From Chordibacter sp038110535 (GTDB lineage: Bacteria > Verrucomicrobiota > Verrucomicrobiia > Opitutales > Seribacteraceae), in assembly GCA_038110535.1 (NCBI GenBank), contig JAYNJW010000008.1, positions 1-64,000 of the forward strand: a DNA stretch of 64,000 nucleotides, given 5' to 3'. The stretch's first letter is position 1, and every line of letters starts with the position of its first letter. A program made the translations under genes and the position numbers. The notes beneath the pieces were generated by a model. The model was not told where the DNA came from. It was given only the letters and a program-made list of their open reading frames with translations, and ran no database searches. Below, one piece after another: positions 1-8,524 of this stretch.

Positions 1-2
1 AA

Positions 3-191
3 GACTTCATCCGGATGCAGGTACGGGATGAAGTGATTGAGATTTTGCCAGACTTGTCTGGATTGAGTGATTATGTTGATAAATCAAGTTTCTTCACTTA
101 CGGCGAGAGAGTTCAGGTAATAAAGGAATTAATCCAGTTCAACAGATCTAAAACTCTTAACAAAATTCTTCAGTTTGATTTTTCTTATTAA
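3..191 (+). CDS. C-terminal fragment of an unrecognised protein
   Basis: An open frame enters the window from the left and ends at TAA (189-191), giving 62 residues. It starts at the window edge as Asp-Phe-Ile-Arg and ends in Phe-Asp-Phe-Ser-Tyr. The stretch is hydrophilic and probably helical, with no motif I recognise and no membrane segment. The next gene starts 18 bases downstream on the same strand, so the two could be co-transcribed. Function unknown; the call as a real coding tail rests only on the uninterrupted frame and the sensible spacing. Confidence 0.55.
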   Translation, partial: DFIRMQVRDEVIEILPDLSGLSDYVDKSSFFTYGERVQVIKELIQFNRSKTLNKILQFDFSY

Positions 192-209
192 ATCGGTTTC
201 CATAGTCCC

Positions 210-1157
210 GTGATTATTTTTTCCCGCTCATCATCCGTTTTTTTGGCCTTATCCTTGTGGGTCCCTTTGGGTGCCCAAAGTAAAGATAGTGCACCTGTTT
301 CCGAACTGCAAAGAAGGTTCCTGCAGATGGAACAACGGGCTCTTGATCTTTCCCAGAGACTCAGCGAAATGTCGGGGACCGAGCCCATTCAGTTAATTGA
401 TCGGAATGAATCCCTCGAGCCAGCGGAACTGGAAACCGATGCCCAGCAGTCCTACGACGAATTACCAGGGCCAATGGTGGAGCCCTTGCCTCTGCCCGAT
501 GCACCAATTATAGAAGAAACACCTGTTGTGTATCAGTCCGAAGTCATGCGGGTGGCACCTACAACTCAGCAACGAAAGGGCGATTACTACTTGATGCCAA
601 TTATTGGCTTTAGTTTTACATCAACTACAAACTACAACTTTGACTACTCTGGAAGTAGCTTAGAGGACGATTTAGATGGGAAATGGGGTAATTCAATAGG
701 TATTTGTGCGGGAAGAAGATGGGACAACTGGGTTGCAACTATAAATACTTCATATCAGTTCCAGGAATACGACAACAACTCTTTTAGGAATGCTACGGCT
801 AATAGGATTGATGCCGAGGGGTATGAGGAATCATTTTCAATTTCTATAAGCGGCGGATATTCGGTACCCATCACAAGTGCACTATCTCATAATGGAACTC
901 TGGGTGGAGGAATCGCATACCGAAAAAATACCTTTGATGCGACAGCTATTACACCAACTGGCACTATTGTGCCTTTAGATCCGAGACATGACACTTCGGT
1001 TGTTTTCACCTATAACTTTTCAATGGGGTTAGAATATATGTTTTCCCAGAATTATTCTGCCCGGTTGGGGTATCGCTTGCTTGGGCTGACTTCCAACGAA
1101 TCTTTTGATGGTTCTTTTCAGCACCTGATCGAGCTGGGAGTGGGGGCAAATTTCTAG
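210..1157 (+). CDS. Outer-membrane beta-barrel protein, hypothetical
   Basis: A 315-residue exported protein starting at GTG (210); the frame has a stop just upstream at 189-191, so no earlier start exists. Residues 1-23 form a signal peptide (hydrophobic run ending near Leu-Gly-Ala-Gln). Residues 25-120 are polar and proline/glutamate rich, beginning with a short helical segment (SELQRRFLQMEQRALDLSQR) that could be a periplasmic coiled coil. From about residue 125 the sequence alternates hydrophobic and polar residues with many Tyr, Gly and Asn, and ends in ...GVGANF; a terminal Phe is the usual signal for insertion by the BAM complex. I infer a porin-like or OmpA-barrel-like surface protein of about eight strands. 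The exact family is not recognised. mutS follows 70 bases later. Confidence 0.72.
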   Translation: MIIFSRSSSVFLALSLWVPLGAQSKDSAPVSELQRRFLQMEQRALDLSQRLSEMSGTEPIQLIDRNESLEPAELETDAQQSYDELPGPMVEPLPLPDAPIIEETPVVYQSEVMRVAPTTQQRKGDYYLMPIIGFSFTSTTNYNFDYSGSSLEDDLDGKWGNSIGICAGRRWDNWVATINTSYQFQEYDNNSFRNATANRIDAEGYEESFSISISGGYSVPITSALSHNGTLGGGIAYRKNTFDATAITPTGTIVPLDPRHDTSVVFTYNFSMGLEYMFSQNYSARLGYRLLGLTSNESFDGSFQHLIELGVGANF

Positions 1158-1227
1158 TTTTCTTCTCACGTCAATTTCATTCCCTTGACGAATTCCCCGC
1201 TTGGGGATTGCCTGTTTGCTTACTTTG

Positions 1228-3849
1228 ATGAGCACGGACACGCCCATGATGAAACAGTACCGGGAGGCAAGGCAAAGCCTCGAGGACGATACTTTGCTGC
1301 TCTTTCGTCTGGGCGATTTCTATGAGATGTTCGAAAAAGATGCGGAGCAGGGGGCCGCACTGCTCGGGATCACCCTGACCAAGCGGCACGATATGCCCAT
1401 GGCGGGCATTCCCTCCCATGCGGCCGAGTCGTACCTGAGCAAACTGCTCGCTCAAGGAAAAAAGGTGGCGATTTGCGATCAGTTGGAACCCCCCAAGCCA
1501 GGCAAATTGGTCAAAAGGGGCATTACCCGTATTCTTACTCCAGGTACTGTGTTGGAAGACCGGCAGTTGGAGGCTTCACACAATCATTTTCTGCTCGCCC
1601 TCGATCTTGACAAGAAGGGTGCGCGTGCTGCTTGGTTGGATCTTTCCACTGGTAAATTTGCCCTGTCCAGCCAAGTCAATCCCGGGGATTTGTTTTCAGT
1701 CCTTCACTCCCTTTCTCCACGGGAGGTACTGATGGCTGAGAGCCTGGGGCATAGGCTGGAAATGATGGAAAATGGAAAGGTCCTGGCTGATGATATCGAC
1801 CGGGCATTGGGAGATATCACCCGTACGGAGCGACCAGACTTTGACTTTGATCAACGCTCGGGTGCCCGTGAAGTGATGGAAAGCCTGGGGGTGATGAACT
1901 TGGAGGGATTTGGGATTGATTTGGAGCATCCCGGGTTAGGGCCCGCCGGGGCAGTTCTGGTCTATGCCCAGGATGTACTCAAGGGGAAACCGGGCAACCT
2001 GAACCGCATCGAGGAATACCGGGCGGGAGCCGCTCTTCTCCTGGACCCTGCCACACAGAGGAACCTGGAAGTCTTTCGAACCTCTGCCCAGTCCCGTAAG
2101 GGATCCCTGCTTGACTGTATGGACCAGACGGTGAGCCCGGCTGGTGCCCGCTTGGTGGAGAGCTTCCTCGCCCGTCCCGAGCGGGACCTTGTGGAGATTG
2201 AACGCCGGCAGGCATGTGTGCTGGAATTTTCCAGTTCGCCGAGAGTAGTAGAGGAGGTGCGTGAAATCTTGAGGCGTGGGGCCGATCTCGAAAGAATCCT
2301 TGGACGATTGCGCAACCGGGTGGTGAGACCCCGTGAGCTTGGAGGGTTGCGGGCAACAGTGCGCGGATTGCCCGCCATTCGCCAGTCGCTCACCGGTTTG
2401 GGAGAGAGCTATCCTGCCATTCAGAAGTTGGCCGAACGGATCGAATTGTTTGAAGACCTGACCGATCTGCTCAACCGGGCACTGGAGGAGGAATTGCCCG
2501 CGGAGATCAAGCTGGATGTCAAGGGAGAGGGCGGACGGGTGATCCGGGCTGGATATAATGAGGAATTTGATCAACTGCGCGAACTCGCCGGTGGGGGGAA
2601 GCGCTGGATTCTGGAGCTCGAGTCTGCGGAGCGTGAAAAGACGGGAATCTCCAACCTCAAGGTAAAGTATAACGGGGCATTTGGATATTTCATTGAAGTG
2701 ACCAAGGCGAACCTGCACCTCGTGCCTGAGCACTATGTCCGCAAGCAAACCATGACCAATGCCGAACGGTTCTACACCGATGAACTCCGCACCAAGGAGA
2801 AGGAAATCCTTAACGCCGAGGAGCAGACCGTGGCCAAGGAGCAGGAACTGTTTGAGAAGGTGGTAATGCAGGCACTCGAACATGCCGATCAGCTGGCCAA
2901 GGTCGCCCGGGTGCTCGCGGAGGTGGATGTTTTTTCCTCCTGGGGGGCGATCCTTCGTGACCGGGACTATTGCATCCCCCAAGTGTTGGATGGTTCACAG
3001 GAGTTATATATTGAGCAGGGACGTCATCCGGTGGTGGAAATGGTGCTCAAGCAGGAGAGTCTAGGACTCGCAGGGACTCATGCCTTCGTTCCCAATGATA
3101 CCAGCTTGTCTTCCTCCGAGGAACAACTCTGCCTGATCACAGGGCCGAACATGGCTGGTAAATCGACCTATATCAGGCAGGTCGCTCTGATCACCCTGAT
3201 GGCTCAGGTAGGGTCGGGTGTGCCCGCCAAGTCCTGCAGGCTGGGGTTGGTGGACCGTATCTTTTCCCGGGTGGGGGCGGGGGATGAATTGGCCCGGGGA
3301 AATTCCACCTTCATGGTGGAAATGAATGAGACCGCAAACATTCTCAACAACTGCACCACGAACAGCCTGATTGTGCTAGATGAGATTGGCCGGGGGACCA
3401 GCACCTATGATGGGTTGAGTATTGCCTGGGCGGTGGTGGAACATTTGCACGGAAAAGGAGGGGAGGGGCCCAAAACCTTGTTTGCCACCCATTACCACGA
3501 ACTTACCCGGCTGGCAGAGAATCTTCCCCGCCTCAAGAACTATTCGGTCGCGGTAAAGGAATGGAATGATGAAATCATCTTTGTCCGCCAGGTTACCCCA
3601 GGGGCATCGGAACGTTCCTTTGGTATACAGGTTGCCAGACTGGCAGGACTGCCCGATGGGGTGGTGGAGCGGGCCAAGCAAATCCTTGGCAGCTTGGAGG
3701 AAACGGATGCCGTCCATTCTCCAACCTCAGAAAATGAGGAATTTAGTGAATCAGCAGAAGTACCCCAGTCTCCTGTTTTGGAGGAACCAGCAAGAAAGCC
3801 TAAGCGGATTGCCCCCCGGGTGGACCCATCCCAACTGGAATTGTTTTGA
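1228..3849 (+). CDS. mutS: DNA mismatch repair protein MutS
   Basis: Recognises base mismatches and small loops and starts methyl-independent or MutL-dependent repair. The mismatch-reading Phe-x-Glu motif is present near the N-terminus (GDFYEMF), followed by connector, lever and clamp domains. The ATPase domain has Walker A GPNMAGKST, the signature region ending ELARGNSTFMVEM, and Walker B LIVLDEIGRGTS. The C-terminus ends in QLELF, which fits the QLxLF beta-clamp binding consensus. The frame is open back to a TTG at 1201, but ATG at 1228 gives MSTDTPMMKQYREAR, the usual MutS N-terminus, so I chose it (873 residues, normal length). The stop overlaps the start of the next gene. Family assignment is secure. 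Confidence 0.97.
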   Translation: MSTDTPMMKQYREARQSLEDDTLLLFRLGDFYEMFEKDAEQGAALLGITLTKRHDMPMAGIPSHAAESYLSKLLAQGKKVAICDQLEPPKPGKLVKRGITRILTPGTVLEDRQLEASHNHFLLALDLDKKGARAAWLDLSTGKFALSSQVNPGDLFSVLHSLSPREVLMAESLGHRLEMMENGKVLADDIDRALGDITRTERPDFDFDQRSGAREVMESLGVMNLEGFGIDLEHPGLGPAGAVLVYAQDVLKGKPGNLNRIEEYRAGAALLLDPATQRNLEVFRTSAQSRKGSLLDCMDQTVSPAGARLVESFLARPERDLVEIERRQACVLEFSSSPRVVEEVREILRRGADLERILGRLRNRVVRPRELGGLRATVRGLPAIRQSLTGLGESYPAIQKLAERIELFEDLTDLLNRALEEELPAEIKLDVKGEGGRVIRAGYNEEFDQLRELAGGGKRWILELESAEREKTGISNLKVKYNGAFGYFIEVTKANLHLVPEHYVRKQTMTNAERFYTDELRTKEKEILNAEEQTVAKEQELFEKVVMQALEHADQLAKVARVLAEVDVFSSWGAILRDRDYCIPQVLDGSQELYIEQGRHPVVEMVLKQESLGLAGTHAFVPNDTSLSSSEEQLCLITGPNMAGKSTYIRQVALITLMAQVGSGVPAKSCRLGLVDRIFSRVGAGDELARGNSTFMVEMNETANILNNCTTNSLIVLDEIGRGTSTYDGLSIAWAVVEHLHGKGGEGPKTLFATHYHELTRLAENLPRLKNYSVAVKEWNDEIIFVRQVTPGASERSFGIQVARLAGLPDGVVERAKQILGSLEETDAVHSPTSENEEFSESAEVPQSPVLEEPARKPKRIAPRVDPSQLELF

Positions 3850-4631
3850 ACGAATCCCTCTATTTTGAGGAGTACGGCCAGTCTGGTTATCCCGTCCTTA
3901 TTTTCTTACACGGTCTGCTTGGATCTTCCCGAAATTGGAGATCGGTGGCCAAAGCACTTTCGAAGGAATATAAGATTTATGCCTTGGATTTACCGGAGCA
4001 TGGAAATTCTCCTCATTCAAGCTCCACCAACCTCAGAGAAATGAGCCAAAGGGTTGGCGAGTGGATTTGTAGTAATGTAGAGGGAGACTACATATTGTGC
4101 GGGCATAGCCTCGGCGGTAAAGTTGCGATGGGTAATGCCTGCCAAGAACCGCAGAGAATGAAAGGACTGGTGGTCGTCGATATTGCCCCAAGGGATTATC
4201 CTCCTGAACACCATTTGCCCATCCTGAATGCCTTGCTAAACCTTGATTTTACTTCCTTAAAATCGAGAAAAGAAGCAGACGAAAAACTAAGTGGGAGTAT
4301 ACCAAACTGGGCATTCAGGCAATTTCTACTAACGAACCTTGTTGAGGTGGGTGGTACTTGGAAATGGCGGGCCAATCTGCCGGTCTTGCATGCATCCATG
4401 CCTCAGCTTTCGCGTAATCCTCTAGCTTCTGAAGATTCATACGAAGGACCAACCTTATTTATTCGTGGAGGGAAGTCCGGATATTTGAGGAGCGAACATT
4501 TTCCATTGGTAAAGGAGGCTTTTTCTAATGCAGAAATTGTGACGCTAGCGGAAGCAGGGCACGATGTACATGTGGAGGACAAGGATGGTTTTCTTAAATA
4601 TCTGAAGGAATTTCTTCAGAATATATTTTGA
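3846..4631 (+). CDS. Alpha/beta hydrolase, YbfF/ABHD11-like esterase
   Basis: A 261-residue alpha/beta-hydrolase. Near the N-terminus is the oxyanion-hole segment HGLLGSSRNW, characteristic of the YbfF/ABHD11 esterase subgroup. The nucleophile elbow is GHSLGGK (Ser at about residue 89), and the catalytic His is in AGHDVHVED near the C-terminus. No signal peptide, so cytoplasmic; the substrate is probably a small acyl ester but cannot be told from sequence. Translation appears coupled to mutS: the TTG start lies inside the mutS end (TTGA overlap, four bases), and the protein begins directly with the first beta strand, supporting this start. No link of the esterase to mismatch repair is known to me; co-transcription may be incidental. 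Confidence 0.88.
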   Translation: MNESLYFEEYGQSGYPVLIFLHGLLGSSRNWRSVAKALSKEYKIYALDLPEHGNSPHSSSTNLREMSQRVGEWICSNVEGDYILCGHSLGGKVAMGNACQEPQRMKGLVVVDIAPRDYPPEHHLPILNALLNLDFTSLKSRKEADEKLSGSIPNWAFRQFLLTNLVEVGGTWKWRANLPVLHASMPQLSRNPLASEDSYEGPTLFIRGGKSGYLRSEHFPLVKEAFSNAEIVTLAEAGHDVHVEDKDGFLKYLKEFLQNIF

Positions 4632-4674
4632 TCTTTAGCAACTCCAACCGTCTAACCTCAGGTTATTTAAATCC

Positions 4675-4710
4675 AAAAAAAAGACTCATGGTTGCCCATG
4701 AGCCTTTTTA
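4675..4710. terminator. Bidirectional rho-independent terminator
   Basis: A seven-base-pair stem CTCATGG/CCATGAG (4685-4691 with 4696-4702, loop TTGC) is flanked by an A-run at 4675-4682 and a T-run at 4705-4709, which can extend the stem after one mismatch. It lies between the convergent hydrolase gene and the HU gene and can serve both strands. Confidence 0.85.
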
Positions 4711-4733
4711 AAAGGGGTATATTGATCAGATAA

Positions 4734-5006
4734 TCAGATCGCAGCTTTGAGCTTTGCTCCAGCCTTGAACTTCACACTCTTGGACGCCTTGATCTTGATT
4801 TTTTCGCCAGTTTGGGGATTGATTCCCTTACGGGCTGCACGCTTGACCACGGAAAAGGTGCCGAAACCGATGATTTGAACGGATTCTTTCTTTACAGCCT
4901 TGGTGATTGCATTGAGTACTGCATTAAGAGCAGCGTCTGCAGCGGCTTTGGAAGTATCCTTGCCCAAGTTTTTTTGTACGGCTTCTACGAGTTGACCTTT
5001 ATTCAT
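4734..5006 (-). CDS. hup: HU family nucleoid DNA-binding protein
   Basis: A 90-residue histone-like protein of exactly the HU/IHF size. It begins MNKGQLVEAVQ, has the dimerisation helices (residues 1-40), the conserved GFGTFSVVKRAARKG turn and the NPQTGEKIKIKAS beta-arm that intercalates DNA with its proline. It compacts the nucleoid as a dimer. A good ribosome binding site (AAAGGA) precedes the ATG. It stands alone on the minus strand, with a shared terminator downstream and 124 bases of upstream region separating it from the next minus-strand gene. HU and IHF subunits are hard to separate by eye; HU is the default. Confidence 0.96.
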   Translation of the reverse strand: MNKGQLVEAVQKNLGKDTSKAAADAALNAVLNAITKAVKKESVQIIGFGTFSVVKRAARKGINPQTGEKIKIKASKSVKFKAGAKLKAAI

Positions 5007-5130
5007 ATTGATTTCCTTTTGTTTATAAGGGTTATTTACTAGGTTTGTAAGCTTCTAGCTCGGCATTTTCCTGCGTTCGGTCAAACATTTTTTCGCAAAA
5101 ACCCCATTTTTCTGCGGATTTCGGCCGATT

Positions 5131-5358
5131 TTAGGAAAAATTCGGCTTATCTTTGGGCTTCAGCTCTCCTTTGGCACCACAGGAAACAGTCTGTAAAAGT
5201 TTTCCAAGTTCTTCCAAAAAGGAAGATTTATTCTGCTTTTCCAATTGGATTGCCCGCTTGACTAATTGCTGAGCCATTATCCGGGCTTGTGCCTTCGAAG
5301 AGCCGAGGTTTTCCATAGCCTGACCAACTTGTTCGATCGCTTGTTGGTGTTCCTTCAT
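5131..5358 (-). CDS. Small hypothetical protein coupled to ygfZ
   Basis: A 75-residue hydrophilic, mostly helical protein with a high content of Gln, Lys, Ala and Glu, and a single Cys near the C-terminus. No recognised domain and no signal peptide. Its ATG shares bases with the ygfZ stop codon (TGATG overlap at 5356-5360 on the minus strand), which is strong evidence of translational coupling and that the frame is real. Function unknown. Confidence 0.6.
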   Translation of the reverse strand: MKEHQQAIEQVGQAMENLGSSKAQARIMAQQLVKRAIQLEKQNKSSFLEELGKLLQTVSCGAKGELKPKDKPNFS

Positions 5359-6263
5359 CAGATGAGTGGATGGATGGATTGTCCGGTTGCCTCAATCAGC
5401 ACCCCTTGGTTTTGCAATGTATGTACCGCATTTTCATGAAGGACTGCAGCTCCGATCCATTGTTTCTGGTCAGGCAAAACGAACTGACTTTTCAGGCTGC
5501 CCACCTTTTTACCATTAGCGAACAAGGCAGTTGGAAGATTCCCCGTTACGGAACCCCGACCCGTGATCGCGAAAGCCTGCTTTCTGACATTGCCCATAGC
5601 ATGAATACGGGCCATGACCTCCTGCCCCAGATAACACCCTTTATTGAAATCAACGAAGGACTTGTGCAAACCTCCCTCCTGGGGAAATTCATCCTCTCCG
5701 ATTTCCCGTCCGGGCAGAAATAATTCTTGTTGCAGTCGCAATCGTTGGAGTTCGCTCGGGTGAGGGGATGGAAAAGCAGAAGCCCATGGGGTCGTGCAGT
5801 TCTGGGGTAACACAATGGAAAGAGCGGAGGGGGGCACCAGTGGGCCAAGGTATGCCCATCCATCCTCAAAGGCATGAGCATGGCCTGGAGGGACTGAGGC
5901 GATACCTATTGCTTGGCACGCTTTCTCCACCGAGTCCGGGTGGTAGATGACCATTTCTTTCCAGTCTTCGGTGACGGTTGCAAACTCCACTTCATCCGCG
6001 ACCACATTTTGTTCGAGCAAATTAATCACAGTTTGCGAAGGTGCATCTTTGCAAAACAATAAAAATTCATCTTCGTTGAGGCAGATAATTTGAGCACCAA
6101 ACAAGACCTTGCCTTTCAGGCTTAAACGAAGACCCATGCGGGTCCTGCCCGCAGGAAGTTTATGCAAGTCTATGGTTAACTGGCTTTGTAAATAGGGCAG
6201 GGCATCTTCCCCTGATACTCGTACCAGACCAGAGATAGGAGATTCAAAGAGTTGAATGGACAT
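5358..6263 (-). CDS. ygfZ: Folate-binding protein YgfZ
   Basis: A 301-residue member of the YgfZ/GcvT family, tetrahydrofolate-dependent helpers of iron-sulfur cluster enzymes and tRNA thiolation. The diagnostic motif K-G-C-Y-x-G-Q-E is seen as KGCYLGQEVMARIHAMG, with the conserved redox Cys. The N-terminus (ISGLVRVSGEDALPYLQSQL) matches the aminomethyltransferase-like fold's first repeat. Starts at ATG 6263, diverging from the DAHP synthase gene. The downstream 75-residue gene overlaps by three bases. The family is clear; physiological partners in this organism are inferred from the family. Confidence 0.93.
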   Translation of the reverse strand: MSIQLFESPISGLVRVSGEDALPYLQSQLTIDLHKLPAGRTRMGLRLSLKGKVLFGAQIICLNEDEFLLFCKDAPSQTVINLLEQNVVADEVEFATVTEDWKEMVIYHPDSVEKACQAIGIASVPPGHAHAFEDGWAYLGPLVPPSALSIVLPQNCTTPWASAFPSPHPSELQRLRLQQELFLPGREIGEDEFPQEGGLHKSFVDFNKGCYLGQEVMARIHAMGNVRKQAFAITGRGSVTGNLPTALFANGKKVGSLKSQFVLPDQKQWIGAAVLHENAVHTLQNQGVLIEATGQSIHPLI

Positions 6264-6322
6264 GCTACCTTGCTAAAAGTTTGTCTTGTTCATGCAAGCT
6301 TAGGTTCTATGGTATATGGGCT

Positions 6323-7381
6323 GTGCAACAAGTAACCAATCTCAGAATAACGGACTCCGTCCCTTTGCCTTCGCCCGTGGAAATGGTCGATGCGATTCCC
6401 CGATCCAGTAAGCAACTGGATGTGGTGTCTCAATCCCGGCAAGCACTCCACCAAATTATTCATGGTCAGGACCGCCGTTTAATTGGTGTGGTCGGTCCGT
6501 GTTCCATTCACGATTTAAAGGCTTGCCGAGAATATGCGGAAAAATTTGCCAGACTTTCCCAAGAGCTTGAAGAACGTCTCTTATTGTTGATGCGGGTGTA
6601 TTTTGAAAAACCACGCACCACCGTTGGCTGGAAGGGCCTGATTATGGATCCGCAATTGAATGGCACCTGCGATATTCCATCGGGTTTGCGCATGGCCCGG
6701 ACCTTTCTTGGAGAAGTGCTGGACCTTGGTATTCCCACTGCGACGGAACTGCTCGATCCGATTACCCCTCAATACCTGGCTGACTCGCTTTGTTGGGCCG
6801 CCATAGGTGCCCGTACATCTGAATCGCAAACCCATAGGCAAATGGCATCGGGTTTGTCCATGCCAGTAGGTTTTAAGAATGCGACCAGTGGCGATTTGAA
6901 AGCCGCGGTGAACGGTATTATTGCGGCCACCCAAAGTCAGACCTTTCTTGGCATCACCGAAGATGGTCGAGCCTCTGCAGTAACTACCGGTGGAAATCCC
7001 GATTGTCAGATCATTCTTCGCGGTGGAACTGCTGGGCCAAATTTTACCTCAGAATATGTTCAGCAGGCAGAGAAGTATCTCAGCCCACTGGAAGCTCCCT
7101 GTTCGCTGATGATCGATTGTAGCCATGCAAATAGCGGGAAAGATCCATCGCAGCAGCCTGAGGTTCTGGATGCTGTGCTTGCCCAGGTAGCGGGAGGGGC
7201 GGAGGTAGTGCATGCATTTATGCTGGAAAGTCATTTGCATGCGGGCAGCCAGTCTTTTCCCCGTCCTTTAAATGACTTGGCCTATGGGGTTTCCATCACC
7301 GATGGATGCATCGATTGGCAAACGACCGAAGCTTGCCTCCGCCGTGCTGCTGAGGTAGTAGACAAGGCTCGTTTTTCTTAG
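6323..7381 (+). CDS. aroG: 3-deoxy-7-phosphoheptulonate (DAHP) synthase, type I
   Basis: Condenses phosphoenolpyruvate and erythrose 4-phosphate in the first step of the shikimate pathway. Class I-alpha (AroF/G/H) motifs are plain: VVGPCSIHD (metal/PEP site), MRVYFEKPRTTVGWKG, DPQLNGTCDI, PVGFKNATSGD and IILRGG, with metal-binding His/Glu/Asp in CSHANSGKD and the C-terminal part. The frame is open back to a TTG at 6281, but the family N-terminus begins around the VQQVTNLRITD segment, so I chose GTG at 6323 (352 residues, typical). Enzymes of this class are usually feedback-inhibited by an aromatic amino acid through the N-terminal segment; which one is not visible. pheA lies elsewhere in the window (53.9 kb). 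Confidence 0.95.
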   Translation: MQQVTNLRITDSVPLPSPVEMVDAIPRSSKQLDVVSQSRQALHQIIHGQDRRLIGVVGPCSIHDLKACREYAEKFARLSQELEERLLLLMRVYFEKPRTTVGWKGLIMDPQLNGTCDIPSGLRMARTFLGEVLDLGIPTATELLDPITPQYLADSLCWAAIGARTSESQTHRQMASGLSMPVGFKNATSGDLKAAVNGIIAATQSQTFLGITEDGRASAVTTGGNPDCQIILRGGTAGPNFTSEYVQQAEKYLSPLEAPCSLMIDCSHANSGKDPSQQPEVLDAVLAQVAGGAEVVHAFMLESHLHAGSQSFPRPLNDLAYGVSITDGCIDWQTTEACLRRAAEVVDKARFS

Positions 7382-7419
7382 CTACGAACCAATTTTATAA
7401 ATCTAACATTAATCTAATA

Positions 7420-8412
7420 ATGAACGACAAAACCCCCATTCGTGTGGCCGTGACCGGTGCTGCTGGTCAAATTGGCTACTCTCTTCTTTTCCGTATCGCC
7501 TCCGGCGGCTTATTCGGCCCCGATCAACCGGTTGCTCTCAACCTGATTGAGATTGAGCCAGGCATGAAGGCTCTCGAGGGTGTCTGTATGGAGTTGGACG
7601 ACTGTGCGTTTCCCTTGCTCAAGGATATTCGCCCGACCTGTGATCTTGATGCTGGTTTTGATAGTGCTAACTGGGCCTTGCTTGTTGGAAGTGTACCCCG
7701 AAAAGCGGGGATGGAACGGGGTGATCTTCTTGGAATTAACGGAAAGATTTTTACCGGACAGGGTCAAGCCATTGCCAAGAATGCCGCTTCCGATGTGCGG
7801 GTGCTGGTGGTGGGTAATCCATGCAACACCAATTGTTTAATCGCGATGAACAATGCACCAGATGTTCCCCGTGACCGTTGGTTTGCCATGACCCGACTGG
7901 ACGAGAACCGGGCAGCAGCCCAGCTCGCGGCCAAGGCAGGCAAACAGGTTTCTGAAGTCTCCAATGTTACCATTTGGGGTAATCACTCCGCCACCCAGTA
8001 TCCTGATTATTACAATGCAAAAATTGGTGGTGTTTCAGCCCCTGAAGTCATCTCTGATGACACCTGGGCACATGCAGACTTTATTCCAACCGTGCAGCAA
8101 CGCGGTGCTGCAATCATTCAGGCACGGGGTGCATCTTCGGCTGCTTCTGCTGCCAATGCGGCGATCGATACCGTCAAATCTCTTACCACTCCAACTCCGG
8201 AGGGAGATTGGAACAGCGTGTGTGTGGCGTCTGACGGCAGCTATGGAACCAAGGAAGGTTTGATTACTTCTTTCCCCATCCGTTCAGACGGTCAGAACTG
8301 GGAAATAGTACAGGATTTACCTATCAATGAATTTGCCAGGGAAAAGATTGATGCCTCGGTTAATGAACTTGCCGAAGAGCGTGAATTGGTAAGCGATCTC
8401 TTGCCTAGCTGA
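7420..8412 (+). CDS. mdh: Malate dehydrogenase
   Basis: NAD-dependent oxidation of malate to oxaloacetate in the TCA cycle. A 330-residue protein of the cytosolic-type (type 2) MDH family: the Rossmann motif is GAAGQIGYSLLFRIASG, the substrate-binding arginines lie in VPRKAGMERGDLL and TRLDENRAA, and the catalytic His is in WGNHSATQYPD. The start is ATG 7420, 38 bases after the DAHP synthase gene. No clear terminator follows; an AT-rich region with a promoter for the next gene comes instead. Confidence 0.97.
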   Translation: MNDKTPIRVAVTGAAGQIGYSLLFRIASGGLFGPDQPVALNLIEIEPGMKALEGVCMELDDCAFPLLKDIRPTCDLDAGFDSANWALLVGSVPRKAGMERGDLLGINGKIFTGQGQAIAKNAASDVRVLVVGNPCNTNCLIAMNNAPDVPRDRWFAMTRLDENRAAAQLAAKAGKQVSEVSNVTIWGNHSATQYPDYYNAKIGGVSAPEVISDDTWAHADFIPTVQQRGAAIIQARGASSAASAANAAIDTVKSLTTPTPEGDWNSVCVASDGSYGTKEGLITSFPIRSDGQNWEIVQDLPINEFAREKIDASVNELAEERELVSDLLPS

Positions 8413-8490
8413 TTTCAATTTAACGAACATACTAAATTGGCTAGACCTTGAGGCTTAAATTAGTATATATAAATAAATATACAAAATAAT

Positions 8491-8519
8491 TTGAAGTTAT
8501 CATTTATATAAGGTATAAT
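8491..8519 (+). promoter_or_regulatory. Sigma-70-like promoter for the MotA-like gene
   Basis: TTGAAG (8491-8496) and a perfect TATAAT (8514-8519) are separated by exactly 17 bases. Transcription would start around 8525-8527, at or within the ATG of the following gene, so the transcript would be leaderless or nearly so. Predicted from sequence only. Confidence 0.6.
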
Positions 8520-8524
8520 TATGG

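Noticed and set aside
1936..2982. A 348-residue reading frame antisense to mutS
   Set aside because: It lies wholly inside mutS, its translation has no recognisable pattern, and long antisense frames are expected from codon bias in a GC-richer gene.
4812..5042. A 76-residue plus-strand frame over the HU gene
   Set aside because: It is the antisense of the HU gene, with no ribosome binding site or family similarity.
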